From assembly GCA_028571685.1 (NCBI GenBank), contig CM053164.1:43016501-43080500 (forward strand): a stretch of DNA of 64,000 nt, in the 5' to 3' direction. The position numbers and the translations under genes were made by a program. Below are positions 1 to 12,116 of the stretch, one piece after another. How positions within the stretch are numbered: position 1 is the stretch's first letter; the number at the start of each line of letters is the position of its first letter. This DNA is from Heterohyrax brucei. Taxonomy: Eukaryota; Chordata; Mammalia; Hyracoidea; Procaviidae. The notes under the pieces were generated by a model. It had not been told where the DNA came from and did not search any database. It was given only the letters and a program-made list of their open reading frames with translations.

Positions 1-299
1 CTTGGACCTATGTATACTTCAGGTTTTTATAATCTCTCACGTAACTTCCAGTAGCTATCTTTCTGAAGAATAGGGGTATTTTGCAAGCTGAACCAATAAG
101 AAGGAGTTAAATTAATGGAGGGAATGTTCTCAAATTTAACATCATTCTAAAATCTTCAGAAAATTATTCTTGTGTAAATTATAAACAACGCAAAACATAA
201 TTTCATGTAAAATGTAGTTAACTTAAGTTTTGCATGTGAATATTTTATGGTAAACTCCCAAAAGTATCATGACTTCTTAGTGCTGTATAATGTTAATCA

Positions 300-1057
300 G
301 TTTGAAACACAGTAATCTAAAATAGTTTATTATAAAAATCATAGGTTAGAAATGAATCCAAATGTATCACAACTCATAATAAGTACAAATGTTTACATTT
401 TCCAGATAAGAAACAACAACAACAAAAAATCACATGGTAGTATTAACACATAAATAAAATAAAACCAAGCCAACAAAAGTAAAAGATGGGAAAACATATA
501 CCAAATATCAACAAAAATAAACCTGGATAGCTATCTCAGTACCAGCCAAAATAATACCTTAGGGCAAAAAGAGATAAAGATTGTCACTCACTATTGCCAA
601 AAACTTAAATTGAGCAGGAAAATGTAACAATTCTGAACTGAACGCAACCAATACTGTCAAAAATGAGAAATGGACAAATTCACCACCACTGTTGGTAGAT
701 GATTTACACATTTCCTAAGTAATTGATAAATCAAGCAAAGAGAAAGTCAGTTTGGCCTGATAAACAAATATGAAACACTACAGCTAAAAACAGCAAAATA
801 TATTAAACAGCAGATATACTGAACATTTATAAAAACTGCTCAGGTAGTATGTTATAAACCATGCCTTTTTAAATTTCAAAGAACTAGTATATTTAGAAAG
901 TATTCTCTGGACTTAAACAGTTTCAGTTAGAAGTTAATAATAAAAAAAAAGTAAAAAAGCCTCAGCTTATAGAAGCCTCAATTTATAAAAGAAATAACAA
1001 CAGTATTTAAGAAAAGCTGAATTGAACTACAACAAAAAATACCCTATGTATTAAAAC
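300..1057 (+). repeat. A-rich, probable ancient L1M remnants
   Basis: This stretch is A-rich on the plus strand and lacks any sustained reading frame. Scattered stretches resemble plus-strand L1 ORF2, but divergence is high and boundaries are not visible. It lies in line with better L1M pieces downstream. The first 300 bases show nothing I can assign. Confidence 0.35.
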
Positions 1058-1220
1058 ATGGAGACCCTGGTGACTTAATGGATAAGTGCTACATCTGCTA
1101 ACCAAAATGTCAGCAGTTTGAATCCACCAGGTACTCCCTGGAAACTGTATGGAGCAGTTCTACTCTGTCTCATAGGGTTGCTATGAGTTGGAATAGATTC
1201 AGTGGCAGTGGGTTTTTTGG
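1058..1220 (+). repeat. AfroSINE-type tRNA-derived SINE
   Basis: A near complete copy: tRNA-like head starting 'agaccctggtgacttaatgg', central 'gctaaccaaaatgtcagcag' (B-box region), then the 'ggaaactgtatggagcag' body and the 'ggcagtgggtttttt' tail. Divergence is about what the other copies here show. Confidence 0.85.
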
Positions 1221-1484
1221 ATCTATATTAAAAGTGTAGTGATTGTTAGTGCAGTGTAATTAGAGGAACATCTCAAGTCCTAAACATTTATATTAAAATA
1301 TAATGAAAAGTGAGAAGTAATGACTTTCGTATACAATTAAATAAGTTTAAGCAAGAACAGAATAAATCCATAAAAAAGTAGAAGAATCAAAATAAAGACA
1401 ACAGCACAAATTAATGAAATAGAAAACTAAGACAAAAGAGGGGATCAACGAATTCCAAGGCTATTTCCTTTTACCCAAAAACAA
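1221..1484 (+). repeat. Probable L1M ORF2 fragment
   Basis: Around 1390-1430 the plus strand reads like the L1 ORF2 linker that encodes an 'AEINEIENRK'-type segment ('aaattaatgaaatagaaaac'). The rest is too decayed to place. Confidence 0.4.
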
Positions 1485-1655
1485 AACACACCAAGCAAAA
1501 CAAAAACAAATCCAGAGTCCTCAAGTTGATTCAGACTCAGAACAATCCCATAGGGTTTCCAAGGCTGTAAATCTCTGTGGAAGCAGACTGCCACATCTTT
1601 GTCCTGTGGATCTGCTGGTGGTTTGGGACTGCGATAACCACTGAATAACCAGGAG
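1485..1655 (-). repeat. AfroSINE, inverted
   Basis: The reverse complement shows the SINE order; on the plus strand it reads tail to head: an A-rich 'aacaaaaacaaatccagag' tail, 'catagggtttccaaggctg', the 'tctttgtcctgtggatctg' block of the longer SINE subtype, then the tRNA-like head near 1640. Confidence 0.75.
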
Positions 1656-1684
1656 GTCTGTTTATTTTTAAAGTATAGTAAATA

Positions 1685-1835
1685 TAAAATATTTGGCAGT
1701 GGTTAAGTGCTAAAGCTACCATCAAAGGTTGCCCATTTGAATCATCCGGATGCTCTTTGGAAACTCTATGGGGCAGTTCTACTCTGTCCTATAGTCACTA
1801 CGAGACAGAACTGATTAGACGACAACAGGTTGTAA
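1685..1835 (+). repeat. AfroSINE
   Basis: Contains 'cagtggttaagtgctaaag' head, 'ggaaactctatggggcag' body and a decayed tail near 1830. It sits about 30 bp from an inverted copy, so the pair could form a long hairpin. Confidence 0.8.
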
Positions 1836-2261
1836 GTATTAGGGAAATTGAATCCGTAGATTAAAGCTTCTTGTTATGAAAATATCATGACAATGAGTTC
1901 TACCAAACATTCAAGGAATAGGTAACACCAATCTTACACAGTTGTTCAGACAACAGAAAAGGAAAAACACTATCTAGCACATTTGATAAGACAAATACAA
2001 CCTAGATAGCAAATTCAGGCAAGGATGAATAAAGAAAGGTAATTTACAGATTGAGCTCACTCACGAACACCGATTCAAAAATAACAAGGAAAATATTAGC
2101 AAATTCAGTTACACAATCAATAAAAACTATAATACACAATGACTACATTGTATTTATTTCAGGAATGCAAGGATTATTCCACATTTTTATTAATAAAAAT
2201 TAACCCATTATAGATTAAGAGAAATGTATTTAAAAAAAGTGCTAGATAAAATTCAACATCT
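1836..2261 (+). repeat. Ancient L1M ORF2 fragment
   Basis: The plus strand resembles the RT region: near 2150-2190 it reads 'tttatttcaggaatgcaagg', equivalent to the L1 '[11 protein letters not shown]' block that is clear in the younger L1 at 9900. Many stops and indels. Confidence 0.65.
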
Positions 2262-2425
2262 ATTTATTCATTAAATTAATTCATTAAGTAGTTAATGAGT
2301 ACCTACTATGTACAAGCATTATTCTAGGTGCTGGCATTAAAACAGACAAAAATCACTGCCTTTATGGAGCTTGTTCTAATGGCAGTAGAAACTCTCAACA
2401 AATTAGTAACGAAACATAACTTTTT
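2262..2425 (-). repeat. L2 LINE 3' end, inverted
   Basis: The segment 'gagtacctactatgtacaag', 'attctaggtgctggcatt' and 'tttatggagcttgttctaat' is the reverse complement of the conserved L2 3' end (growth of 'ATTAGAACAAGCTCCATA...' type). Confidence 0.65.
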
Positions 2426-2429
2426 TAAT

Positions 2430-2612
2430 CTGATCTCATTGCCAGTGAGTCAATTCCAACTCACAGCAATCCTACAGGATGAAGAAGTGTCCTATCACGT
2501 TGACGAGGAATGACTGGTGAATGTGAACAGCTGATCTTTTTGTTAGTAGCTGAATGTTTAACCACTGCGCCACCAAGGTTGCTATGAGTCAGAGTGGGCT
2601 TAACAGCAAAGA
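2430..2612 (-). repeat. AfroSINE, inverted, with an abutting plus-strand tail piece
   Basis: Reads 'cattgccagtgagtcaattc' through to 'ttaaccactgcgccaccaag' on the plus strand, i.e. tail to head of an inverted SINE. It is followed at 2576-2612 by 'gctatgagtcagagtgggct' then 'taacagc', a short plus-oriented SINE 3' end. Confidence 0.7.
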
Positions 2613-3204
2613 GTTTTATTTTTCTCAACCTGATAAAGACAATGCCATAAAGTTTACAGAAATAGCATAGGATTATTAAATGTTAAAACTATTCCCTAAA
2701 AATCAGGGTAACACAAAGATATTTACTACCAACATTTCTCTTTAACATTGCATTGGAGATGCATAGCCAGCATATGAAAAAATAAAAATATAGAACTGAT
2801 AAGAAACAAGCTTGCTGTTCCTAAATAATGTGGCAGTCCACAAGAAATTCCACAGAAAAATTATTAGAATTAACAAGAAAGATCAACAAAGTTGCCAGAC
2901 ACAAAGAAAAATATAGAAAGGCATCTTCATTCTGATTGCAACAGCAACAAATTATAAAAAGTAATAAAATGATATATTTGCAACTGTTACAAGATGCATA
3001 AAGGAGTTAGGAATAAACAAGAGATGAAAAGCACAAAACATAACTGAAATTCATTAAAAAAAAGACTTAAATGTTTAAGAAGTCTCAACATAAAAACGAT
3101 TTTCCCAAAGTGATACACAGATTCAATACATTTACAATAAAAAATACAAAAAAGGTATCCCATGGAACTTGACCAGTTATACTAAAATTCATATGTAAAA
3201 ACTT
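2613..3204 (+). repeat. Ancient L1M ORF2 fragment
   Basis: Plus-strand L1 ORF2-like composition with segments such as 'ttctctttaacattgcattg' corresponding to the 'PLLFNIVLE' neighbourhood. No open frame. Continues the element seen at 1836-2261 across the SINE and L2 pieces. Confidence 0.55.
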
Positions 3205-3402
3205 GTTACTGCTGATAGCTGTCTGTGAGTCAACTATGACTCAAAGGTACCCCATTGTGACATAGTAGAACTGCCTCATAGGGTTTTCTTGGCTGTGATC
3301 TTTATGGAAACAGATTGTCAGGTCTTTCTCCTAGGAAGCTACTGGGTGGGTTCAGACCACCAACCTTTCGGTTAAAAGCTGAGTGCTTAACCACTGCGCC
3401 TA
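3205..3402 (-). repeat. AfroSINE long subtype, inverted
   Basis: Nearly full-length inverted copy: 'ctgtctgtgagtcaactatg', 'cctcatagggttttcttggc', 'gtcaggtctttctcctagga', 'gtgcttaaccactgcgccta'. The 'tctttctcc' block marks the longer (about 190 bp) subtype. Confidence 0.85.
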
Positions 3403-4395
3403 CCACAGCAAAAGGGCACACACAGTCAATGGTCATTGCAGAAAAAGAAGAACCAATTTAGGGAAGAGAAGGGTGGTTGTTAGCGATATGAAGACTTATA
3501 AATTCAATTATTAGGAGACAGTATAATGTCTGTGCAGAAACAGAGAAGTTCACCAACAGACTAGAATAAAGAGTTGAGAATTAGACCTACACATGTGTGC
3601 AAAGCTGCGACATGACAGCGCTAGTACTGCAGTGAACAGTGCTGGGACAACATAAAGAACAAACAGATCCCTGTCTTGCCCCATATACAAAGTTCAATAA
3701 CAGCCAAAAGATTTAAAAGGTAAACTTTAAAATGTTCATGAGAAAATACAGAAAACATGTTTATGAATGTGGATTAATAAGAAACAAAACTTTAGACGCG
3801 CACACACACACACACTTTCCATGAATTGAAAGAGCACATCAACAAAGAAGACAGATCAAGCCAGTTTGTCACACAAATAACCACCAGTGTAATATGTAAA
3901 TGCTATAAGGCAAAAGAAAACTTACAGTCACACAAAAACTCATACAGAAATGCTCACAGCATAATTCATACTGTCCCCACAGTAGAAACAACCCAACTGA
4001 TACATGGATAAATAATATGTAATTTACACAATGGAATATTATTCATCAGTTAAAGAAACAAAACAACGGAAACATGATGTATGGATAGACTTTGAAAACA
4101 TGATAATAAGAAAAAGCCAGACACAAAAGGCTAACTTATTGTGTGGTTCTATTTATACAGAAGTCTGGAATACTATGGACTAAAAAGCAGACTGGCAGTT
4201 GGTTGCCTAGGGCTAGGAGAGGTGGGGTGGCTGGGAGGGTAGTTTCATTAAAGGGGGCACGTTTCTCTCTGTGGTGATGCAAGTGGTCTAAAATGACTAT
4301 AGTGACGGTTGCACAGCTCTGTGAATATACTAAAAGCTACTGAATTATATATTTAAAACAGGAATTGTATGGTATGTGACTTACATAAAGATGCT
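3403..4395 (+). repeat. L1M ORF2 end and 3' UTR fragment
   Basis: Contains 'acaatggaatattattcatc' and the block around 4180-4260 with 'cagactggcagttggttgcc' and 'taggagaggtggggtggc', the familiar end of ORF2 and 3' UTR of older mammalian L1M families. A short CA run lies at about 3798-3814. Confidence 0.75.
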
Positions 4396-5550
4396 AAACA
4401 TGTCACCTAAAAAAAAAAAAAACTGGCAAAAGACATGGACACACCTTTCACAGGAGTAAATACTAATGGCTTCCAAATCTGATGAGATGGTTAATAACTT
4501 TAGTACTAAAAAACTGCAGATTACGTCCAATCCCAATACTGGATATAATGAGAGCTGCCAAATTCGGCAGTGGTGATTTTTTACACACCAGCGCACCTGG
4601 CTGAGGGTCAGTAGGGACTGAATTTTCTTTTTTTTTTTTCATTGTGATTGAGTACAAGTGTACAATCCAGTTTAAATTTGCATGCCTGCCTATCTACTGG
4701 GACTGAAATCTTGAACTAGCTCCTCTTGCCTTATCTGCCTGGAAGGGGCACCTCTGTGTCAGTTGTACAAAATTACACATGGCCAGCAGAAGCCCTGGAA
4801 AAATAACTTCCCAAATACTACATTGAAAAAATTAAAAAGCTTGATAATATGAAGTACTGGGGAGGATGTTAGTAACAGGAACCGCAGGCACTGTTGAGAA
4901 TATAAACTGATATATGACCATTTGGAAAACACTCTGCTATCACCTGTTAAAGCTGTTGACAGTGTGTATACCCCAGTGGTGCAGCAATTCTATCCACATA
5001 CTTTAGAATGAGGCACTCCAGCACATACACCTCAGGAGACACACATTAAAACAGAAGCCTTACCTGTAATTGCAAAATTAGTGGTAAAAAAAGTTTATTA
5101 ACAGTTCAATGAATAAATAGTTGTATATTTACCAATGAAATGCTATACTGAAGAAAAATTGATGGATTTCAAAATAATGCTGAGCTAAAAAAACAAGCTG
5201 CACAGCACCATTCTATTTACATAAAGATTAAAAATGAACTAGGCTAAATAACATATTGTTTAGAGGAGATTACACATATAGTAAAACTATAATGTAAAAG
5301 CAAGCAGATTAGTAGAAAAGTTCAGAATAGTAATTATCTCTGGGTAGAGGAGGTTAGACGATTAGGGAGGAGTCTACTGAGGACTTCAAAGGCACTGGTC
5401 ATGTTCTATTTCTTAAAGTCAGTAGAGGTACAAGATTTTCCTTTTTTCTGTTATTGTTCTTTAATGTCTACATGTACGTCATATCCTCATTTTTGTCTGC
5501 ATGATACGTTTTATTATACAAAGACTAAAAAAAAATAAGAGTCACAATTA
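4396..5550 (+). repeat. Second L1M 3' fragment, split by an L1 tail piece
   Basis: A second pass through the same region of an old L1: 'actggcaaaagacatggaca', 'actgttgagaatataaactg', 'tttggaaaacactctgctat', then 'gaataaatagttgtatattt'. Its ORF2 C-terminal and 3' UTR order repeats that of the copy just upstream, so these are two insertions or a tandem remnant. A minus-oriented L1 tail interrupts it at about 4626-4770. Confidence 0.65.
4626..4770 (-). repeat. Short L1 3' tail, inverted
   Basis: A T-run at about 4626-4641 (poly-A of a minus-strand element) is followed by 'cattgtgattgagtacaagt' and 'gtacaatccagtttaaattt', matching the L1 3' ends at 49240 and 60490 in this window. A severely 5'-truncated insertion. 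Confidence 0.6.
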
Positions 5551-5830
5551 CTAACTTTTAAAATGTACTGATCCAGGAAGAAGTTAGGACTACAGGTTAG
5601 TATGCCACTGCTCAAATTTTCATTTAGTATATTTCAAAGAAACAATTTCAGTCTCTATGGCTGAAATGACACAGAACGTGTCTTTAGTACCAATCACACA
5701 AAATAAATCACTTATGAGAGTTAATCTATGGGCTCTAACCTTGAGAAGCACAGTGACTATCACAATAATTCTGCCAGTAAACATCCTGTCACACTTTTTA
5801 ACACATCACGTGTCTCTAACATTTTAATTG
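5551..5830. other. No gene or repeat recognised
   Basis: AT-rich intronic sequence. Short frames here have no recognisable content. Confidence 0.5.
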
Positions 5831-5845
5831 AAAAAATTAAAACTA

Positions 5846-6955
5846 GGGGGCGGAGTCAGAATGGCGGACTAAGCACACGTCTCCTTATATCCCTCTGGAA
5901 ACCAAGACCTGAATTGACAATCAAACAGAGCCTTCCTGATCACCTAATCAGCCTCAGGACACAGCACAGAGCTGTTAATTGGGACTTCATACCACTCAGT
6001 GAAAAACCTCCACTCTTTTGCTGACTCCCGCTCCTGTCTAGCCCGGACTCTCACGGATGGAACGTAAACGCATCAGTTTGACTTTTTTTTTCCTCTGTTT
6101 CGGTTGGCAGGCGGAGCTGGGTCTTGCCTGGCGGCTGGACTCAGACACGCTGCTGGGGGGATAGGCAGGTGAAATTCCCATATTCTGAGAGCCAGGCTCG
6201 GGACTCTGTTAATCTAGACACTTTGAGCCTTTCGTTTTGTAGCTGCCTTAGTGGGGTTTGTGTGGAGCTTCGTGGTCAGTGTGCGGGACGCCATGTTGGT
6301 ACCGAGATTTTAGAGGGACCTCGTTCTTAGCCTGGGAGCCAGCGCCTGCAAATGGGATAGCGCTTCTCTGACAGAAAAGTAGTGATTTTGCACAGTGCTG
6401 CCTACGTTGGGGGCCCTGCAACAGAAGCAGAGGAATCACTACCTCTCGGCACCTTTAGCCCCTCTGTCTCCTGCCTGTGTGGAGGATGTTATTTTGGATA
6501 TGGTGGCCGCAGCTGGACCTAATTCTTAGCTTGGGAGCCAGAGCCTGCCCACAGGAGAGCACTTTTCTGTCACAAAACCAGTACTCGATGCAGTGTTGGC
6601 TAAGGCTAGGCCCTGTCAGCAGAGGCCAACAGGGCAGTTGCATTGCTGTATTCTGAACTAGGTTGTTATCATCTGGGGTTGGATATAGTGACGTTTACTT
6701 TGTCAGATGAGAAGAGGGACCTCTACACCTGAAAACCTAACTGACTTGTGAACTGGTCAGATACCCTTTGCTTTACATTTGAAGACAGCCTAGAGAAACA
6801 TTTGCAATTCATCCTCACAGTACCTCCTCCAGCCTCTATATACTCACATGGGACTCAAAAAGCAACAGACAATTGTGGCATACAAGCAATCACTCATGGC
6901 TTCAGAAGGCTCCTAAACAAAGCAACCAAGGAGTTTTCCAGATGAAGAAACTTTT
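5846..6955 (+). promoter_or_regulatory. L1 5' UTR (internal promoter region)
   Basis: GC-richer than the surroundings, with repeated blocks resembling one another: 'ttcttagcctgggagccagc' at about 6325 and 'ttcttagcttgggagccaga' at about 6522, each followed by a 'cctgc...' and a 'cttctctgacagaaaa' / 'cttttctgtcacaaaa' block. The repeat of about 200 bp looks like an internally duplicated promoter unit, as is common for L1 5' UTRs. Family role: drives RNA polymerase II transcription of the element. Confidence 0.75.
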
Positions 6956-7808
6956 ATGAAAGCATCAGGAAGTGAATACAAATTGATTATATACAGAGCC
7001 CTTCTAGACCTTATACAAAATGCGGCAGAAAAAAATGAAAACTTAAGTAAGTTGTTCGATCTGATGGAACACCAGTACTCTGAAATCCAACAGATCAAGA
7101 AGAAAATCAAAGACATAGAAACTTCCATGCAAACCCAAGAAAACAGAATGGAACAAACGGAAAAAAGAATTGCTGACTTGGAAGACAGAGCTACTGATGC
7201 CAGCGTCTATGAGCAGAAATCAGAAAAAAGAAACAAGAAAAATGAAGAAACATTAAGAAGCATGTGGGACTCTATTAAGAGGAACAACCTTTGATTAATT
7301 CGAGTCCCTGAACAGGGTGAGACATCTGAGAACACAGAGAGTACTGTTGCTGAGCTGCTGAAAGAAAACTTCCCAGAAATCATGAAGGAAGAGAATATAG
7401 ACATCTCAGATGCATATCGTACGCCACCCAATATAGATCTCAAAAGAAAGACTCCAAGACCTATTATAATCAAGCTTAACAAAATGAAACATAAGCAGCA
7501 AGTCTAAAAGGCAGCAAGACTCAAGGCAAAGCTAACATTTAGAGGGAAACCCTGTAGGCTCTCGTCAGATTTCTCAGCAGAAACCATGCTGGCACGGAGA
7601 CAGTGGCACGACACATTCAAAGTCTTGAAGGAGAAGAACTTCCAACCAAGAATTATATATCCTGCAAAACTATCTTTCAAATACGAAAATGAAATTAAGA
7701 CATTCCCAGATAAACAGAAACTCAAGAGACTTTGTAAAAACCAAACCCAAACTACAAGAAATACTGAAAGAAGTTTTTGGCTTTGGCTTAGAAGAACAAA
7801 ACCACTAA
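6956..7808 (+). pseudogene. L1 ORF1 (RNA-binding chaperone), broken
   Basis: From the ATG at 6956 ('MKASGSEYKLIIYRALLDLI') the frame runs 112 codons to a premature TGA at 7292, then continues in the same frame to a second stop, TAA at 7505. Near 7728 a frameshift is needed to reach the natural end 'EVFGFGLEEQNH' just before a stop at about 7806. The N-terminal part is a heptad-rich coiled coil (about residues 20-90, 'QIKKKIKDIETSMQTQENRM'), typical of the ORF1p trimer; the middle has the 'LKENFPEIM' RRM-like region and the end the 'LARRQWHDTFKVLKEKNFQP' C-terminal domain. In intact L1s it coats the RNA and supports retrotransposition. Confidence 0.9.
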
Positions 7809-8218
7809 CTTTATATTTTAGAACGACACACTACTCAATACTCTACTCATTTAGGGAAGGTTCCAAAGTAAATCACAGCTTTGATTTGGAAAGAAGCAAT
7901 CCAGTGATCACCATGAAAACTATCGTGTCATCATAATAAAAAGAGGGATGTACTACAGTCGTTATAGTCCTTCCAGATGGAGAGGAAGATGACCAGACTA
8001 GTAGTAATTAAAACTGGGTTTATAGATAGTTTATTAAGGGGGTTCCTAGGGGCAGCTGTAAAGCACAACAAAGATGTATCATACCATTTGAAGAAATCTA
8101 ACACACGAGTCTCAACAGCTCTGAAAAAGGTGAAAAATCAACTGACAAAAAAGAGTGTCCCAGAACAGACTAATAAGATCAACAGAGAAAACATCAACAT
8201 AAAAATAAACATATCACA

Positions 8219-8971
8219 ATGGCAGCAGTGAACACATACCTATCAATAACTACATTGAATGTGAATGGACTGAATGCTCCAGTAAAGAGACAACGAGTAT
8301 CATCATGGATCAAAAGACACGACCCATCCATATGTTGTCTACAAGAAACTCACTTGAGATCTAAAGTCAGGAACAAACTGAAAATTAAAGGATGGAAGAA
8401 TATATATCAAGCTAACAATGAACAAAGAAGAGCAGGGGTGGCAATTCTAATCTCAGACAAAATCAATTTTAATGTTAAATCCACCATCATGGACAAAGAT
8501 GCACACTATTTATTGCTGAAAGGTTCAGAACACAAGCAAGACTTAACTATATTAAATATTTATGCACCTAATGTCAGAGCACCTAAATATGTCGAAGAAA
8601 CACTGACTACGCTCAAAAGAGAGTTAGATGACTTTACAATAATAGTGGGAGACTTTAACATTCCACTCTCATTACTAGACAGATCATCTAGAAAAAAGCT
8701 CAGTAAAGATACAGAAGACCTCATTGACACAACTAACCAACTAAACCTCATTGGTATATACAGAACTTTCCACCCATCAGCAGACAATTACACCTTCTTC
8801 TCCAGTGCACAAGGAACATTCTCCAGAATTGACCATTTGATAGGCCATAATGCAATGCTCAACAAAATCCATACCGTTGAATTACTGCAAAGCATCTTCT
8901 CAGATCATAAAGCCATAAAAGTTGAAATCAGTAGCAGAAAAAACATAGAAAGTGGAACTCTTGGAAACTGA
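8219..8971 (+). pseudogene. L1 ORF2 endonuclease domain
   Basis: A 250-codon open segment beginning 'MAAVNTYLSITTLNVNGLNA' is the AP-like (EEP family) endonuclease that nicks target DNA. Visible signature positions: 'LNVNGLNAP' near residue 12, 'CCLQETHL' (catalytic Glu) near residue 40, 'NIYAPN' near 117, 'IIVGDFN' (Asp/Asn pair) near 143, and 'SRIDHLI' plus 'SDHKAI' (catalytic Asp and His) toward the end. All appear intact. The frame is lost just after 'SGTLGN', where related elements continue as a tryptophan-led linker, showing an indel. The start is chosen because it directly follows the inter-ORF spacer. Confidence 0.92.
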
Positions 8972-11900
8972 ACAACATCTTGCTCAAAAAAACATGGGTT
9001 ATAGAGGAAATCAAGGATGAATTAAAGAAATTCATGGATTCCAATGAGAACGAAAACACTTCCTACGGGATACAGCCAAAGCAGTGCTCAGAGATCTGTT
9101 TATCTCCATAAATGCACACATCTGGAAGGAAGAAAGAAACCAAATCAAGGAACTAACTCTACAGCTTGAACAAGTAGAAACAGAACAACAGAGGAACCCC
9201 TCAGGCACCAGAAGAAATGAGGTCATAAAGATTAGAGCAGAGCTAAATGAATTAGAGAATAGAAAAACAATTGAAAAAATTGAAAAGACCAAAAGCTGTT
9301 TCATTGAAAAGATCAACAAAATTGATAAACCACTGGCTAAACTTACTAAAGAAAAGCAGGAAAGGAAACAAATAACCCAAATTAGAAATGAGAGGGGAGT
9401 TGTCACCACAGATGCAACAGAAATCAAAAATATCATAACAGAATACTATGAAAGACTGTACTCTAACAAATTTGAAAACCTAGGGGAAATGGACAAATTC
9501 CTTGACTCATACCACCTACCCAAATTATCACAACATGAAACAGAACAACTTTAATAAACCCATCACAAAGGAAGAGATTGAAAAGGTCATCAAAACACTG
9601 CCAACCCAAAAAAGTCCGGGCCCAGATGGCTTCACGGCAGAATTCTACCAAGCATTTAGAGAAGAGTTATCCCCAATACTACTGAGACTATTTCACAGTA
9701 TAGAAAGGGATGGAGTACTCCCAAACTCATTCTATGAAGCCAGCATAACCCTGATACCTAAGCCAGGGAAAGATCCAATAAAGACAGGGAACTACAGACC
9801 GATATCACTCATGAACCTAGATGCAAAAATCTTCAACAAAATTCTTGCCAATAGAATACAACAACATATCAAGAAAGTAATCCATCATGACCAAGTGGGA
9901 TTCATACCAGGGATGCAAGGCTGGTTCAACATCAGGAAAACAATTAATGTGATTAACCACATAAATAACACAAAAGACAAAGATCACCTGATTTTGTCCA
10001 TTGATGCCGAAAAGGCATTTGATAAAGTCCAACACCCATTCATGCTAAAAACTCTTAGCAAAATGGGCATAGACGGCAAATTCCTCAACACAATAAGGGC
10101 CATTTATACAAAGCCAATTGCCCACATCATCCTGAATGGAGAGAGACTGAAAGACTTTCCCTTGAGATCAGGAACTAGACAAGGATGCCCACTGTCACCT
10201 CTCCTATTCAACATTGTGCTAGAAGTTCTAGCCAGAGCAATTAGACAAAGACGAAGAAATAAAGGGCATCTGCATCGGCAAAGAGGAAGTTAATTAAAAT
10301 CTCCCTGTTCGCAGATGATATGATTGTATATGCAGAGAACCCCAAGGAATCTATAAGTAAGCTACTCAAACTGATAGAAGAGTTCAGCAAAGTCTCAGGA
10401 TACAAGATAAACATAAGTAAGTCAGTAGGTTTCCTTTATACTAGCAACGAGACTGTTAAGGAGGAAATTATGAAATCAATACCATTTATGATAGCCCCTA
10501 AGAAGATAAAGTACCTAGGAATTAATCTAACCAGAGAAACAACAGACCTTTACAAAGAGAACTACAAGCCCTTACTACAACAAACTAAGAGGGACTTAGA
10601 TAAATGGAAAAACCTACCCTGCTCATGGATAGGAAGATTTAACATTGTGAAAATGTCTATTTTACCCAAAACACTTTATTTGTATAATGCAATCCCAATA
10701 CAAGTTCCAGCATCATTTTTTAATGAGAATGAGAAACAAATCACAAATTTTGTTTGGAAAGGGAAGAAGCCCCGGATAAGTAAGGTACTACTAAAGAAGA
10801 AGAACACACTGGGAGGCCTTTCATTTCCTGACCTTAGAACATACTACACTGTCACAGTGGTCAAAACAGCCTGGTACTGGTAGAACAGACAGATCGATCA
10901 ATGGAACAGAATTGAGACCCCAAAGATGACACCATCTGCCTATGAATAGTTGATATTCGGCAAAGGCCCTAAGACATTAAAGTGGGGTAAAAACAGTATC
11001 TTCAACAAAGGGTGCTGGCAAAATTGGTTATCCGTCTGCAACAAACTGAATCAAGATCCATATCTTACACCTTACACAAAAACCAACTCCAACTGGATAA
11101 AAGACCTAAATATCAAACCTAAAACGATAAAGCTCATTCAAGAAAAGGTAGGAACAACAATGGAAGTTTTAATACACAATGAGGACAGACTCCAGAATCT
11201 GTCAAAGAAACCTCAATCAACAGAAGAGAAAATAGATAAACGGGAACTATTAAGAATCAAACACTTTTGCTCATCCAAAGACTTTATTAATAGAATTAAA
11301 AGAACACCCACAGAATGGGAAAAAATATTTGACAACTCTATGTCAGACTGACGCCTGATCTCCATAATCTATAAGATACTACAAAATATCAATAAGAAGA
11401 AGATAATCCATCCAATTAAGCAATGGGCAAAGGAGATGGACAGACACTTCACTAAAGAGGAGATTCAGGCAGCCAAAAAACACATGCGGACATGTTCACG
11501 ATCTTTAGTTATTAAAGAAATTCAAATCAAGACAACAATGAGATACCATCTCACCCCAACAAGATTGGCCATGATGCAGAAAACAGAAAACAACAAATGC
11601 TGGAGAGGCTGTGGAGAAAGTGGAACCCTCCTACACTGTTGGTGGGGTTGCAAAATGGTCCAGCCTCTTTGGAAGGCAATCTGGGGCTTCCTTAAATAAA
11701 TGGATATCGATATACCATTTGACCCAGTAATTCCACTACTTGGAATATATCCTACAGAATCAAGGCCTTTCACACCAATGGACACATGCACCAGAATGTT
11801 TATCACAGCACAGTCCACAATAGCAAAAAGATGGAATCAACCCAGATGCCCAACAATAGAAGAATGGATAGGTAAACTATGGTACATATACTCAACGGAG

Positions 11901-12116
11901 CACCACGCAATGATAAAGAATAACGATGATTCCAGGAAACATCTCCTAACCTGGTTTCAACTGGAAGACATTATGTTGACAGCGACAAAGGGACAAATAC
12001 CGTATGAGACCTCTACGATAAGATCTCACAAACAGACTTGTGTAGAGAAGAAAAGACTCTTTGACAGCTGCAAGGGAGGGGAGGGAGGGAGTGCGAGGGG
12101 GGAGGGTTTAGTTTAG
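8972..12116 (+). pseudogene. L1 ORF2 reverse transcriptase and C-terminal region, frameshifted
   Basis: The rest of ORF2 is in several frames. 9084-9554 carries the linker; 9502-10293 carries RT motifs '[14 protein letters not shown]', '[19 protein letters not shown]', '[18 protein letters not shown]', '[13 protein letters not shown]' and '[20 protein letters not shown]'; after indels near 10260-10290 the catalytic '[13 protein letters not shown]' block appears at about 10304 and runs into 10320-10883. 10950-11351 and 11436-11699 give the C-terminal domain with its Cys/His-type segment 'CWRGCGESGTLLHCWWGCKM'. A TAA at 11697 precedes the last block 'IPFDPVIPLLGIYP' (11700-12116). At least five breaks. 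Role in intact copies: target-primed reverse transcription. Confidence 0.93.
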
